64,000 bases of DNA from Ruficoccus sp. ZRK36 (lineage in GTDB: Bacteria > Verrucomicrobiota > Verrucomicrobiia > Opitutales > Cerasicoccaceae), in contig NZ_CP080649.1 of assembly GCF_019603315.1 (NCBI RefSeq), forward strand, positions 3,420,176 to 3,484,175. The letters run 5' to 3'. The notes beneath the pieces were generated by a model. The model was not told the origin of the DNA, searched no databases, and was given only the letters and a program-made list of their open reading frames with translations. Positions 39,151-50,567 of this stretch are shown here, one piece after another (positions within the stretch are counted from its first letter, which is position 1; every line of letters starts with the position of its first letter). A program made the translations under genes and the position numbers.

Positions 39151-40341
39151 TCAGTTGGCCGGGGCGAGGCGCGCCTGCATGAAGCGGTAAACTTCGCGGG
39201 CGACGACCAGCTCTTCGTTGGCCGGAATGACGAGCGCCTTGATGGCGGCGTCGGGGGTGGAGAAAATCCCCTCGTCCTTGAGGGAATCGTTGGTAGCGGT
39301 GTCGAGTTTCAGCCCGAAGGGCTCCAGACCAGCGCAAACGGCGGCACGCAGGCAGGGATTGTTCTCGCCGATACCGCCGGTGAAGGCGATAGCGTCGATG
39401 CCACCCATCTGCCAGAATAAGCCGCCCGCCCACTGGCGAATGCTGTGGATCAGGACGTCCATGGCGAGCTTGGCGCGCTCATTGCCTTCTGCGGAAGCAT
39501 CCAGCAGGTCGCGCACATCGTTGCTCACGCCCGAGAGGCCGAGCAGCCCACCCTCCTTGGTCAGTTGGCGCTCGATCTCGTCGATCGAGAGTCCGCCGAC
39601 CTTGGCCATGTAGGGCACAGCCATGGAGTCGAGGTCGCCCACGCGGTTGTTCTGCGGGAGGCCACCCTGCGGGGAAAAGCCCATGCTGGAGCCAATTGCC
39701 ACGCCATTGCGGATACCTGTGACAGAGCTACTGCCACCGAGGTGGCAGGAGACGACGCGCAGCGGCTTTTCCACCGGCGTATCACCTTTCTGATACAGGC
39801 TCTGAACCTTGGCAGCGACATCGTCGCGACCCAGAAGTTGCGCCGAGCGCTCAGCCACAAACTTGTGACTCGCACCGTGGAAGCCGTAGCGGCGGACACC
39901 GAGCTCGAACCAGCTCTCCGGGACAGCGTAGCGGCAGGCCGCGGGGCTCATCCACTGGTAGAATGCCGTCTCAAACAGAGCCACACGCGTGACCTTTGGC
40001 ATGACCTTGGCGAACATTTTAATCCCGTTCGCGTAGGCCGGGTTATGAGCCGGGGCGATAGCCTCAAAGCCCGCCAGGGCCGCGAGGACTTTCTCGTCTG
40101 CCTCGACACAGCCGCTCAGATCCTTACCGAGCACGGTTTTGAAACCGACCGCGTCCAGATCGTCAGCGCCTGTGAGGTGGCCCTCAGCTTCGAGGTTCTT
40201 GATACAGTCCTCGATGACCGGGCCGAAGTCCTCAACGCGCTCGTACCCTCCCTTGGCAAGGAGAGTCTCTGCCACGCCGTCCAGCTCGAAGAGCCGGTAC
40301 TTGAACGAGGTCGAGCCGAGATTGGAGACGAGTATTTTCAC
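39151..40341 (-). CDS. ackA: Acetate-kinase-family enzyme of the microcompartment operon
   Basis: This 396-residue acyl-phosphate kinase would turn lactoyl- or acetyl-phosphate plus ADP into the acid plus ATP. The N-terminal ASKHA motif is NLGSTSFKY (Asn7, Ser10, Ser12 kept), and RYGFHGASHKF, NNRVGDLDS and VIPANEELVVARE are present. Two active-site positions differ from ordinary acetate kinases: the usual GHRVVHGG is GFKTVLGK (Arg replaced by Lys68) and the usual FDTAFH is FETAFY (Asp replaced by Glu124). No encapsulation peptide is visible, so it may act outside the shell. Confidence 0.93.
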   Translation of the reverse strand: MKILVSNLGSTSFKYRLFELDGVAETLLAKGGYERVEDFGPVIEDCIKNLEAEGHLTGADDLDAVGFKTVLGKDLSGCVEADEKVLAALAGFEAIAPAHNPAYANGIKMFAKVMPKVTRVALFETAFYQWMSPAACRYAVPESWFELGVRRYGFHGASHKFVAERSAQLLGRDDVAAKVQSLYQKGDTPVEKPLRVVSCHLGGSSSVTGIRNGVAIGSSMGFSPQGGLPQNNRVGDLDSMAVPYMAKVGGLSIDEIERQLTKEGGLLGLSGVSNDVRDLLDASAEGNERAKLAMDVLIHSIRQWAGGLFWQMGGIDAIAFTGGIGENNPCLRAAVCAGLEPFGLKLDTATNDSLKDEGIFSTPDAAIKALVIPANEELVVAREVYRFMQARLAPAN

Positions 40342-40447
40342 CGCTGCTTAGGTAAGTCTAAAGCTGAATGGCTGGGCTGTGCAGGAAGTGGCCGGATATG
40401 GCCAAGACTTCTTCCACACGCCAGCACTCAAGCCGTAAACGTCTGTC

Positions 40448-40726
40448 TTAGCCGATCCAGGGGCCGAGCTTGGAAAGGTCGTCGTGGGGGCGAGGGATCA
40501 CCTGCACACCGACCACCTGGCCGACTGCAGAGGCGGCCTCAGCACCGGCGTCAACGGCAGCCTTGACTGCAGCGACATCGCCGTGGAAGAACCCGGTGAC
40601 GATCCCGCTGCCGATTTTTTCCCAGCCAGCGAGGGTGACGTCAGCCGACTTGAGGGCGGCGTCCGTAGCTTCGAGCAGGCTGATCAGGCCCTTGGTTTCG
40701 ATCATACCGATAGCTTGTTTTGCCAT
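40448..40726 (-). CDS. Hexameric shell protein (BMC-H)
   Basis: This 92-residue BMC-domain protein has [20 protein letters not shown], the pore loop [17 protein letters not shown] and [15 protein letters not shown]. It forms hexagonal tiles that make the facets, with the KIGSG loop lining the pore. It follows the first BMC-H gene by 27 bp, and a 106-bp spacer separates it from ackA. Confidence 0.96.
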   Translation of the reverse strand: MAKQAIGMIETKGLISLLEATDAALKSADVTLAGWEKIGSGIVTGFFHGDVAAVKAAVDAGAEAASAVGQVVGVQVIPRPHDDLSKLGPWIG

Positions 40727-40753
40727 TTTCGGAAATGTGTTGGATGTTGGATT

Positions 40754-41023
40754 TTACAGTTCGAACTGCTTGATGAGGTCCGCGTGCGGACGGGGGATGA
40801 CGTGCGAGGAGACGAGCTCGCCCACGCGTGCAGCTGCTTCAGAGCCGGCGTCTACCGCCGCTTTGACGCTGCCGACGTCGCCCTTGACCATGACGGTAAT
40901 GAAACCGCCGCCGATCTGGACGCTGCGCGAGAGGGTGACTCCTGCCGCCTTGACCATAGCGTCGCTGGCTTCAATGCTGCCAACGTAGCCCTTGGTTTCG
41001 ACCATGCCTATTGAATCGCTCAT
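40754..41023 (-). CDS. Hexameric shell protein (BMC-H)
   Basis: This 89-residue BMC-domain protein has MSDSIGMVETKGYVGSIEAS, the pore loop VQIGGGFITVMVKGDV and SSHVIPRPHADLIKQFEL. It is the shortest and most standard BMC-H of the operon and probably the main facet protein. It lies 76 bp downstream of pduL. No BMC-T (double-domain) shell protein is encoded in the operon, in agreement with the Planctomycetes-Verrucomicrobia type. Confidence 0.96.
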   Translation of the reverse strand: MSDSIGMVETKGYVGSIEASDAMVKAAGVTLSRSVQIGGGFITVMVKGDVGSVKAAVDAGSEAAARVGELVSSHVIPRPHADLIKQFEL

Positions 41024-41099
41024 GTGATGTTGTTGGGTTGGTTTTAAGGAGGGTTCTTAAAGTTCGGGGTGTATTGAAAATTAAATACGCTGGGCGGAA

Positions 41100-41780
41100 C
41101 TACTTGATCAGCTCCACCTGGCTGTCCGGGCCGAGACGGCAGGCGTTGCCCTCGTCGGTGTCGATGTGGACCTCCAGCTTGAAGGACTTGTCCACGCGGA
41201 CGAAAATCTTGTCGAAGGTCATGCCCAGCTCGCCGCCGACACGCATCTTCATAAAGTCGCCCTGCTTGACGCCGTAGTGCGCGGCATCTTCGGGGGCCAT
41301 GTGCACGTGCGGGGCGGCGCGGATGACGCCCTTGTCCAGCTCCAGGAAGCCCTTGGGGCCCATCAGCATGCAGCCGGGGGTGCCCTCGATGTTACCGGAC
41401 TGGCGCACCGGGATGTCGTAGCCCAGTGCGATCGCATCCGTAAAGGACAGCTCCACCTGATTGAGCGGGCGGCACGGGCCGAGGATGCGCAGGTTAGAAA
41501 TAACACGGCTGCGCGGACCGACCAGTGTGACGGATTCCTGTGCGGCGTACTGCCCTTCCTGATAGAGCCACTTCATGGGCGTCAGCTGATGGCCGGGGCC
41601 AAAGAGCTTCTCAACGGCCTCGGGCGAGAGGTGGCAGTGGCGGGCGCTCACGTTGACCACGAGGGGGTTCGGAGCCTGGCTGGCAGCTGCCGGCGCGGAC
41701 TTGCCGAGCTGCTTGTAAATACTCTCACGCACCAGCCGCTCAATAGCGGTACGGGTCAGATCAGGAGTAGTTTGGGCCAT
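41100..41780 (-). CDS. pduL: PduL-type phosphate acyltransferase with encapsulation peptide
   Basis: This 226-residue enzyme exchanges CoA for phosphate on the acyl group, recycling CoA inside the shell. The N-terminal helix LTRTAIERLVRESIYKQLGK followed by an Ala/Pro linker is a likely encapsulation peptide. The two PduL barrels carry the zinc-binding motifs SARHCHLS and APHVHMAPEDA. Conserved GPRSRVISNLRILGPCR and MLMGPKGFLELDKGVI are also present. It is the first gene of the operon, with a 189-bp upstream region shared only with the lnt 3' end. Confidence 0.95.
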   Translation of the reverse strand: MAQTTPDLTRTAIERLVRESIYKQLGKSAPAAASQAPNPLVVNVSARHCHLSPEAVEKLFGPGHQLTPMKWLYQEGQYAAQESVTLVGPRSRVISNLRILGPCRPLNQVELSFTDAIALGYDIPVRQSGNIEGTPGCMLMGPKGFLELDKGVIRAAPHVHMAPEDAAHYGVKQGDFMKMRVGGELGMTFDKIFVRVDKSFKLEVHIDTDEGNACRLGPDSQVELIK

Positions 41781-41848
41781 GTAAAATGAAAGGGGCTTGA
41801 AAGGATTCTAGAAGATTATGCACGAAATCTCTCAAAATCTTCCAAACC

Positions 41849-41928
41849 TGTCAATAGCAATCCTCTCCCCTTTCGCACGGTTTTTCAAAATAATTCGGCC
41901 CCTGCTAGATGTTACCTTTCGGTAACAT
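41849..41928 (-). promoter_or_regulatory. Upstream region of the microcompartment operon with palindrome
   Basis: Upstream of pduL on the minus strand lies a perfect palindrome with 8-bp arms: ATGTTACC, GAAA centre, GGTAACAT (41909-41928), about 130 bp from the start codon. A TTGACA follows (41849-41854 complement), with a weak -10 candidate 17 bp further on. The palindrome resembles operators of LacI/GntR-type sugar regulators in form. It could also be a hairpin in the lnt 3' region, but no T-run follows it in that direction. Confidence 0.4.
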
Positions 41929-41969
41929 AAAAAGCATTCAGGCGTATCGGAGTGCCAGCGATACTTGGC

Positions 41970-43871
41970 TCACTCAGCCCGCCGAGTCCGTATAGCAGCC
42001 CAGGCAAAGAGCAGCGCACTGAGGCCGACGAACCAGTCCCCGTAGCGCACATAGGGGGTCAGACGGCCCTCCCAGCGCAGATCCCGCCCCACATCCAGCA
42101 CACCGGTGCCCTGAAAGTAGATCGACCCGTTCAGACCATGTAAAACATCGCGGACACGCCCCTGCTCGTCGATCCAGCCACTCCAGCCGTTATTACCGCA
42201 GCGGACGACGGGGCGCCGTGTCTCCACCGCGCGCAGAACCGAGTGGGCAGCGTGCTGGATCGCTCCGGCCTCCTGGCCGTACCAGGCGTCATTTGTCACC
42301 ACCAGGAGAAAATCCGCCCCTCCGGCCACCATCTGGCGAGCCAGCTTCGGAAAGATATCCTCGTAGCACACCAGCGGACCAGCGGTGACAGTGCCATCCG
42401 GCAGGTCAACCGGGAGCACGACCGGACCCGGTCCCTGGGCGATATCCTCCGTGGGCACGAACTTCCCGAGGAAGGGCAGGAACTTGCGAAACGGCACGAA
42501 CTCGCCATAGGGCACGCGCTTCTGTTTGGCGTACCAGTCCACATAGGTACCGGTGGCCGGGTAGATGAGAAAGACGCCGTTATACCAGCGCCCGTCCGAG
42601 ATGGCGAGATTACCCGAGAGCAGCGGGCAACCGGCGGAGTTGACCACCTGCTCCACCCAGGCCTGCATACGCGGGTCGCGCGGATCGAGCAGCGGGCCGG
42701 GCGTAGCCGCCTCGGGCCAGATAATCAGATCCGGATCGGAGACCACCACGCGCTCGGTCAGCGAGCTGAGCGTCATGAGGTTTTCCCGGAAGTACTGGGA
42801 ATCCCATTTTTTGTTCGGGTCCGTCCAGGGCTGCACGACCCCGGCCTTGAAGAGCGGAGCCATCTCCCCGGCGTGAGGCAGGGTCTTGAAAAAGAGCCAC
42901 AGACTGCCTAAAAGCATGGCCAGCGCGAGCATCAGCTCCGGGCTCAACCGTAAAAACCGCGCGAAGCCGCCTCCCGGTGAGCGTGCCAGCGAAAACGCCC
43001 CACTCAGCGAAAGCGCATTCGTAATCGGGCGTTGAGGCCGGGAATGCAAAAGCGAGCGCCCCAGACTGCGATACGGGCGTCCGTCTTCATCCAGCTCATC
43101 TTCGTCGTCCTCATTATCGGTAGGACGGGGTGGAGACTCAGCTGCGACCGAGGCGGGGTCCTTTTGCGCGGATGCTCCCCCGCCCGCTTGAGCCAACTCC
43201 TCCCGAGGGGTGGTTTCCTCTGCCTCATCACCAGCAGCGTCTTCTTCGTCGTCTTCCGTCTCGCGGACAGGATGGCCGAGACGCCAGGCATAGGCTGCGA
43301 GCGCTAGGTTAAAAAAGATCAGGATAAACGACACCCCATAGGCTCCGGTCCAGGCAGCCACCGTCAAGACGGGCGGACGTTGCCACTGACTGGCGGCCAG
43401 CGTCGCCCAAGGGAAGCCAAAAAACATCCAGCTGCGGACCCACTCCATCACTACCCAGCCTCCGGCCAGCCCCAGCAGTGCAATCACTCGCGGGCGTGTA
43501 GAGAGGGCTACCGCGCGGGGGAATAACCAGCGTGCTGCCGCGTACCATACGAGATTAAAGCCCGACATGATGCCCGAGAGGATCACGAGCGCCACCCACC
43601 CCATGGGAGGCTCCATGTGCCGCAGCCAAATGAGCAGGATAAACCAGCTCACCACACCTGCACCCCAGGCGCCGAGCAGATACGTCCGCCAGCGCGGGCG
43701 GGACGATGCCCACAGCAGCAGCGGCACAGCCAGCACGTAGGCCGCCTCCGCCACATCGAAGGGCGGGAAGGCGATCACAGCCAGCAACACCGTAAACAGC
43801 AACGCCGCCCCCATGCAAAAGAGGCGCAGAAGCTTGTTTCTGTCGGGCTCGGCCCCCTCAGAGTGGTTCAT
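41970..43871 (-). CDS. lnt: Apolipoprotein N-acyltransferase Lnt with acidic insertion
   Basis: This 633-residue inner-membrane enzyme adds the third acyl chain to lipoproteins. Membrane helices (residues ~15-195 and 310-330) surround a periplasmic nitrilase-like domain with the catalytic triad Glu387 (IIWPEAATPG), Lys451 (YAKQKRVPYGEFVP) and Cys502 (VCYEDIFP). The family is usually about 500-550 residues. The excess is an insertion at ~200-308, strongly acidic in its first half (TEDDEEDAAGDEAEE, DNEDDEDELDEDG) and Ser/Arg-rich in its second. It starts 36 bp after secA, so the two are probably one operon. Confidence 0.95.
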   Translation of the reverse strand: MNHSEGAEPDRNKLLRLFCMGAALLFTVLLAVIAFPPFDVAEAAYVLAVPLLLWASSRPRWRTYLLGAWGAGVVSWFILLIWLRHMEPPMGWVALVILSGIMSGFNLVWYAAARWLFPRAVALSTRPRVIALLGLAGGWVVMEWVRSWMFFGFPWATLAASQWQRPPVLTVAAWTGAYGVSFILIFFNLALAAYAWRLGHPVRETEDDEEDAAGDEAEETTPREELAQAGGGASAQKDPASVAAESPPRPTDNEDDEDELDEDGRPYRSLGRSLLHSRPQRPITNALSLSGAFSLARSPGGGFARFLRLSPELMLALAMLLGSLWLFFKTLPHAGEMAPLFKAGVVQPWTDPNKKWDSQYFRENLMTLSSLTERVVVSDPDLIIWPEAATPGPLLDPRDPRMQAWVEQVVNSAGCPLLSGNLAISDGRWYNGVFLIYPATGTYVDWYAKQKRVPYGEFVPFRKFLPFLGKFVPTEDIAQGPGPVVLPVDLPDGTVTAGPLVCYEDIFPKLARQMVAGGADFLLVVTNDAWYGQEAGAIQHAAHSVLRAVETRRPVVRCGNNGWSGWIDEQGRVRDVLHGLNGSIYFQGTGVLDVGRDLRWEGRLTPYVRYGDWFVGLSALLFAWAAIRTRRAE

Positions 43872-43907
43872 GGTGCGGGCTCGGCTGACAGCATGCGGGC
43901 AGGCCGG

Positions 43908-47033
<3,126 letters not shown>

Positions 47034-47399
47034 GATCGGACCTATCCGTCTCGGAAAAGGAAAAGTGGAAAAGGTTGCCAACAAATCTTCCCCTTGGCAA
47101 GGCAGGACATAGTCCTGCACCTGTGATCCTCCGGATCACAAATGCCTTTGCCTGAAGCAAAGGCAGGAAGGGCCTCCCCCTCTTGGCAAGCTCCGGCTGG
47201 AGCAGCATTTAGGGACTGTGCTCCTACGCGGCCAGAAAGGCCGCTACACCGGCAACTCACCATCTATCCTCCCCCAATGGTAGCGACCCCGTTTCACTAA
47301 ACGCTGAAGCGATGCGCAGCATCGAAGGTGCAGGCTGTGCCTGCCGCGGGTCTGGGCTGTGCAAGCCCAGCCAGTCTCTCCAGACTCCCCTGCCCGGGA
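47034..47399. repeat. Hairpin-mosaic repeat region C
   Basis: This 366-bp gap between secA and the decarboxylase gene has no gene. Hairpins in order are GCAGGAC-ATA-GTCCTGC (47102-47118), GTGATCC-TCC-GGATCAC (47123-47139), TGCCTTTGC-5 nt-GCAAAGGCA (47143-47165) and GCGGCC-AGAAA-GGCCGC (47228-47244). A degenerate copy of the core word follows (from 47277) with CGTTT-CACT-AAACG (47290-47303). It ends in the three-hairpin unit 47310-47370, which is 54/61 identical to 32697-32757. Confidence 0.85.
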
Positions 47400-48374
47400 T
47401 CAGTCCTCGGTACGCTCGGGATCGGCGTAGCCGGTGTCGCCGGACTTGAGCAGATCGTCGAAGTACGCGATGGTCTTCTTCAGACCCTCTTCCAGTGCCA
47501 CTGTGGGCTCCCAGCCGAGCTTTTCGCGGGCCAGAGTGATGTCGGGCTTACGTTGCTTGGGGTCATCGGAGGGAAGCGGCTCAAAGACGAGCTTCGAGCT
47601 GCTACCGGTCAGTTCGATGACCTTTTCGGCCAGTTCGCGGATAGTAAACTCGCCGGGGTTGCCGATATTGCACGGGCCCGTGAAGTCCTGATCGTTGTTC
47701 ATCAGGCGAATCATCCCCTCGATCAGGTCGTCGCGGTAGCAGAAGGAGCGCGTCTGCTGGCCCTCACCATAGATGGTGATCGGGTCGCCCTTGAGGGCCT
47801 GGACGATGAAGTTGGAAACCACGCGCCCGTCCTTGGGGTGCATGCGCGGGCCGTAGGTGTTGAAAATGCGGATGACGCGGATCTCGATAGCGTGCTGGCG
47901 GTGGTAGTCGAAGAACAGTGTCTCGGCCACGCGCTTACCCTCGTCATAGCAGGAGCGGATGCCGATGGTGTTGACGTTGCCCCAGTAGCTCTCGGTCTGC
48001 GGATGGACGCTCGGGTCACCATAGACCTCGGAGGTCGAAGCCTGCAGGACGCGGGCCTTTACGCGCTTGGCCAGCCCGAGGACGTTGATAGCGCCCATGA
48101 CGGAGGTTTTCACCGTCTTGATCGGGTTAAACTGGTAGTGCACGGGCGAGGCCGGACAGGCGAGGTTGTAGATCTGATCCACCTCGGCCTTGAAGCCGTC
48201 CACCACGTCGTGACGCACGAACTCGAAGTTGTGGTCATCCATCATATGGATGACGTTGGCTTTGCGCCCCGTAAAGAGGTTGTCGAGACAGATGACCTCA
48301 TGCCCCTGAGCAAGAAGCCGTTCGCAAAGGTGACTCCCAAGGAAGCCTGCACCACCAGTTACAAGGATACGCAT
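47400..48374 (-). CDS. UDP-glucuronate decarboxylase (UDP-xylose synthase) type SDR
   Basis: This 324-residue extended short-chain dehydrogenase has the NAD motif [11 protein letters not shown] (6-16) and the catalytic Tyr143/Lys147 in SCYDEGKR. The features [34 protein letters not shown] and [15 protein letters not shown] are characteristic of UDP-xylose synthases, which convert UDP-glucuronate to UDP-xylose for polysaccharides. A related dTDP-glucose dehydratase function is less likely given these motifs. It lies 65 bp downstream of tgt on the same strand. Confidence 0.9.
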   Translation of the reverse strand: MRILVTGGAGFLGSHLCERLLAQGHEVICLDNLFTGRKANVIHMMDDHNFEFVRHDVVDGFKAEVDQIYNLACPASPVHYQFNPIKTVKTSVMGAINVLGLAKRVKARVLQASTSEVYGDPSVHPQTESYWGNVNTIGIRSCYDEGKRVAETLFFDYHRQHAIEIRVIRIFNTYGPRMHPKDGRVVSNFIVQALKGDPITIYGEGQQTRSFCYRDDLIEGMIRLMNNDQDFTGPCNIGNPGEFTIRELAEKVIELTGSSSKLVFEPLPSDDPKQRKPDITLAREKLGWEPTVALEEGLKKTIAYFDDLLKSGDTGYADPERTED

Positions 48375-48439
48375 AGGGTCTTTAGTAGAGGAGAACTCCG
48401 TTGGGGGAAAAGCCTAAAGTGAGCGAAGTGACAGACTTG

Positions 48440-49579
48440 TCACGCGTCCTCAGCCTCCCCGGCCTCGTAGCGTGCGATCCAGGCTGCGGACCAGCTCTCG
48501 TAGTCGCCGGCCTCGATGTGCTCGCGGGCCTGCCGCATCAGGTCGAGGAAGAAGTGGGTATTGTGCAGGCTCAGCAGGGTGTGGCCGGTGATCTCGTTGG
48601 CCATGTTGAGGTGGCGCAGATAGGCGCGGCTAAACTTGCGGCAGGTGTAGTTATCCAAGCCCTCAACCAGCGGCGCGGGATCTTCCTTAAAGCGGTTGTT
48701 ACGCAGGTTGATCAGGCCGTCCGGGGTGAAGGCGCTGCCGTGCCGCGCCAGGCGGGTCGGCATCACGCAGTCAAACATGTCCGCCCCCAGCCCGATCATT
48801 TTCAAAAGCTGTGGCGGCGTGCCCACCCCCATGACGTAGCGGGGCTTGTCAGCGGGCAGATGCGGGATGGCCGCGGCCACCTGCTTGAGCATTTCCGGCT
48901 CAGGCTCACCCACGCTGACACCGCCGATGGCGTAGCCGGGGAAGTCCATCTGCGCCAGCGCCTGGGCGCACTCGGCGCGCTGGTCCTCAAAAACCGAGCC
49001 CTGCACGATCCCGAAGGCATGGTGCCCGCGCTCGAAAAAGCCGTCCGCCGCCGCGATATCCCGGAACTGCTGCGCCCAGCGGATGGTACGCTCCAGAGCC
49101 TTGCGGCTGTCCTCCTCCGAGCAGGGAAACGGCGGGCACTCGTCGAGCACCATGGCGATATCGCTGCCGAGTGATCTCTGGATGCGGAAGCAGCTCTCCG
49201 GGTTGAGAAAAATCTTTGTCCCGTCGATGTGGGACTGGAAGCGGATGCCGTCCTCGGTAATCTTGCGGATCTTGGCCAGGCTGAAGACCTGAAAGCCGCC
49301 ACTGTCGGTCAGGATCGGTCCATCCCAGCCCATAAAGTTGTGCAGGCCGCCAAACTTCTCGATCAGCTCCGGGCCGGGCCGGAGATTCAGGTGGTAAGTA
49401 TTACCGAGGATGATCTGTGCGCCGACCTCTTCAAGCTGGTTGCAGGTCATGGCCTTGACCGTGCCCTGTGTGCCCACCGGCATAAAGATCGGCGTCTGGA
49501 TCTCGCCATGACGGGTCTTGAGCACGCCACGACGCGGGCCATTAGAGGCAGGGACTTTTAACTGGAAACTCGACTCCAC
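48440..49579 (-). CDS. tgt: tRNA-guanine transglycosylase with incomplete zinc site
   Basis: This 379-residue enzyme inserts the queuosine precursor into the anticodon of tRNAs for Tyr, His, Asn and Asp. The start is GTG 49579 (residues ESSFQLKVPAS follow). Catalytic motifs TDSGGFQVFSL (Asp92) and GADMFDCVMPTRLARHG (nucleophile Asp270) are intact. The zinc site is normally CxCxxC plus His; here CDCYTC reads LDNYTC, so Leu308 and Asn310 replace two Cys, while Cys313 and His339 remain. The fold elements around it (FSRAYLRHL) are conserved. Confidence 0.96.
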   Translation of the reverse strand: MESSFQLKVPASNGPRRGVLKTRHGEIQTPIFMPVGTQGTVKAMTCNQLEEVGAQIILGNTYHLNLRPGPELIEKFGGLHNFMGWDGPILTDSGGFQVFSLAKIRKITEDGIRFQSHIDGTKIFLNPESCFRIQRSLGSDIAMVLDECPPFPCSEEDSRKALERTIRWAQQFRDIAAADGFFERGHHAFGIVQGSVFEDQRAECAQALAQMDFPGYAIGGVSVGEPEPEMLKQVAAAIPHLPADKPRYVMGVGTPPQLLKMIGLGADMFDCVMPTRLARHGSAFTPDGLINLRNNRFKEDPAPLVEGLDNYTCRKFSRAYLRHLNMANEITGHTLLSLHNTHFFLDLMRQAREHIEAGDYESWSAAWIARYEAGEAEDA

Positions 49580-49896
49580 CCGGCCAGCGTGAAAGCTCCG
49601 TGCGCGGGCGCAACGCTATTTTCAGTTTCCCGCAAGGACTTACCGCTGCTGTCGCCAGCCCAAGAGTCCGAGCGGATGCCTGCGGCTGGACGGCGCAGAG
49701 GTGAGAGAGTCCATAGCGTGAGTGGATACGGGTGAGAGGACCGTACCCCAGCACCTTGCTGGCCACTTTAGCGAGGTCAACGGGAAGGCCCTCAGCCCTC
49801 GCTAAAGGGTGAATATGAGCGATTGAACCCATATCTAGTAAGGGCAAGGGGGCGCTTGACTATTTGTGGGGGAGCCCCCAGATTGATTCTTTACTG
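49580..49896. other. Gene-free region with an 11-bp stem upstream of trpG
   Basis: This 317-bp divergent gap between tgt and the amidotransferase gene has no convincing gene; a 101-codon minus frame overlaps the tgt start and lacks coding character. It contains a perfect 11-bp stem (CTTTAGCGAGG at 49766-49776 with CCTCGCTAAAG at 49797-49807, 20-nt loop) and shorter complementary segments at 49730-49750. A GGGGGAGCCCCC-like palindrome sits at 49868-49879, near the trpG start. It could be a structured leader RNA; no known riboswitch or attenuator is recognised. Confidence 0.4.
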
Positions 49897-50460
49897 ATGA
49901 TACTGGTCATCGACAACTACGACTCTTTTACCTACAATCTGGTCCAGTACCTGGGCCAGTTGGGGGCCGAACAGCGCGTCTGCCGCAATAACGAGATCAC
50001 GGTCGAGGAAGCTCTCGCCCTCAAGCCTGAGCGTGTCCTGCTTTCGCCGGGTCCGTGTACGCCTGATGACGCGGGCGTTAGCCTGGACATGATCAAGGCC
50101 TTTGCCGGTAAGGTGCCGCTCTTCGGCGTGTGCCTCGGCCACCAGTGCATCGGCCAGTACTTCGGCGGCAAGGTGATCCGTGCCCCGCGCCTGATGCACG
50201 GTAAGACCTCCCCCATCCGCCACAAGGACACGGATGTTTTTAAGGGCATGCCGCAGGATTTCGAGGCGACCCGCTACCACTCGCTGCTGGTCGAGCGTGA
50301 GACGCTCCCCGAGTGCCTGGAGGTGACCGCGGAAACGACCGAAGGCGAGATCATGGGCCTGGCCCACAAGGATCTGCCCGTGTGGGGGGTACAGTTCCAC
50401 CCCGAGTCCTACGCCACCGACGGTGGCCTCAAAATGCTGGAGAACTTCTTAAAGCTGTAA
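49897..50460 (+). CDS. trpG: Glutamine amidotransferase, anthranilate/aminodeoxychorismate synthase component II
   Basis: Starting at ATG 49897 ([20 protein letters not shown]) the protein has 187 residues. It supplies ammonia from glutamine to a TrpE or PabB partner. The catalytic Cys is in [16 protein letters not shown] and the His/Glu pair in [12 protein letters not shown]; the [12 protein letters not shown] motif is typical of TrpG/PabA. TrpG and PabA cannot be told apart from sequence alone and many bacteria use one protein for both. The partner gene is not in the window. Confidence 0.93.
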   Translation: MILVIDNYDSFTYNLVQYLGQLGAEQRVCRNNEITVEEALALKPERVLLSPGPCTPDDAGVSLDMIKAFAGKVPLFGVCLGHQCIGQYFGGKVIRAPRLMHGKTSPIRHKDTDVFKGMPQDFEATRYHSLLVERETLPECLEVTAETTEGEIMGLAHKDLPVWGVQFHPESYATDGGLKMLENFLKL

Positions 50461-50567
50461 AAGCCCCTGCGTTTTACCTTCACAGGCTGATATTTCCAGG
50501 AAGCTTTCGCCTTCACGAGACTCTAACCCGATAACGACCTACTTCCTACCAGACGGAGCCTTCTCTT

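Noticed and set aside
41909-41928. Palindrome as an lnt terminator
   Set aside because: On the lnt strand the sequence after the stem is CTAGCAGGGG, not a T-run; the T-run precedes the stem.
49542-49847. 101-codon minus frame overlapping the tgt start
   Set aside because: No recognisable domain; overlaps the gene start and the hairpin-bearing gap.
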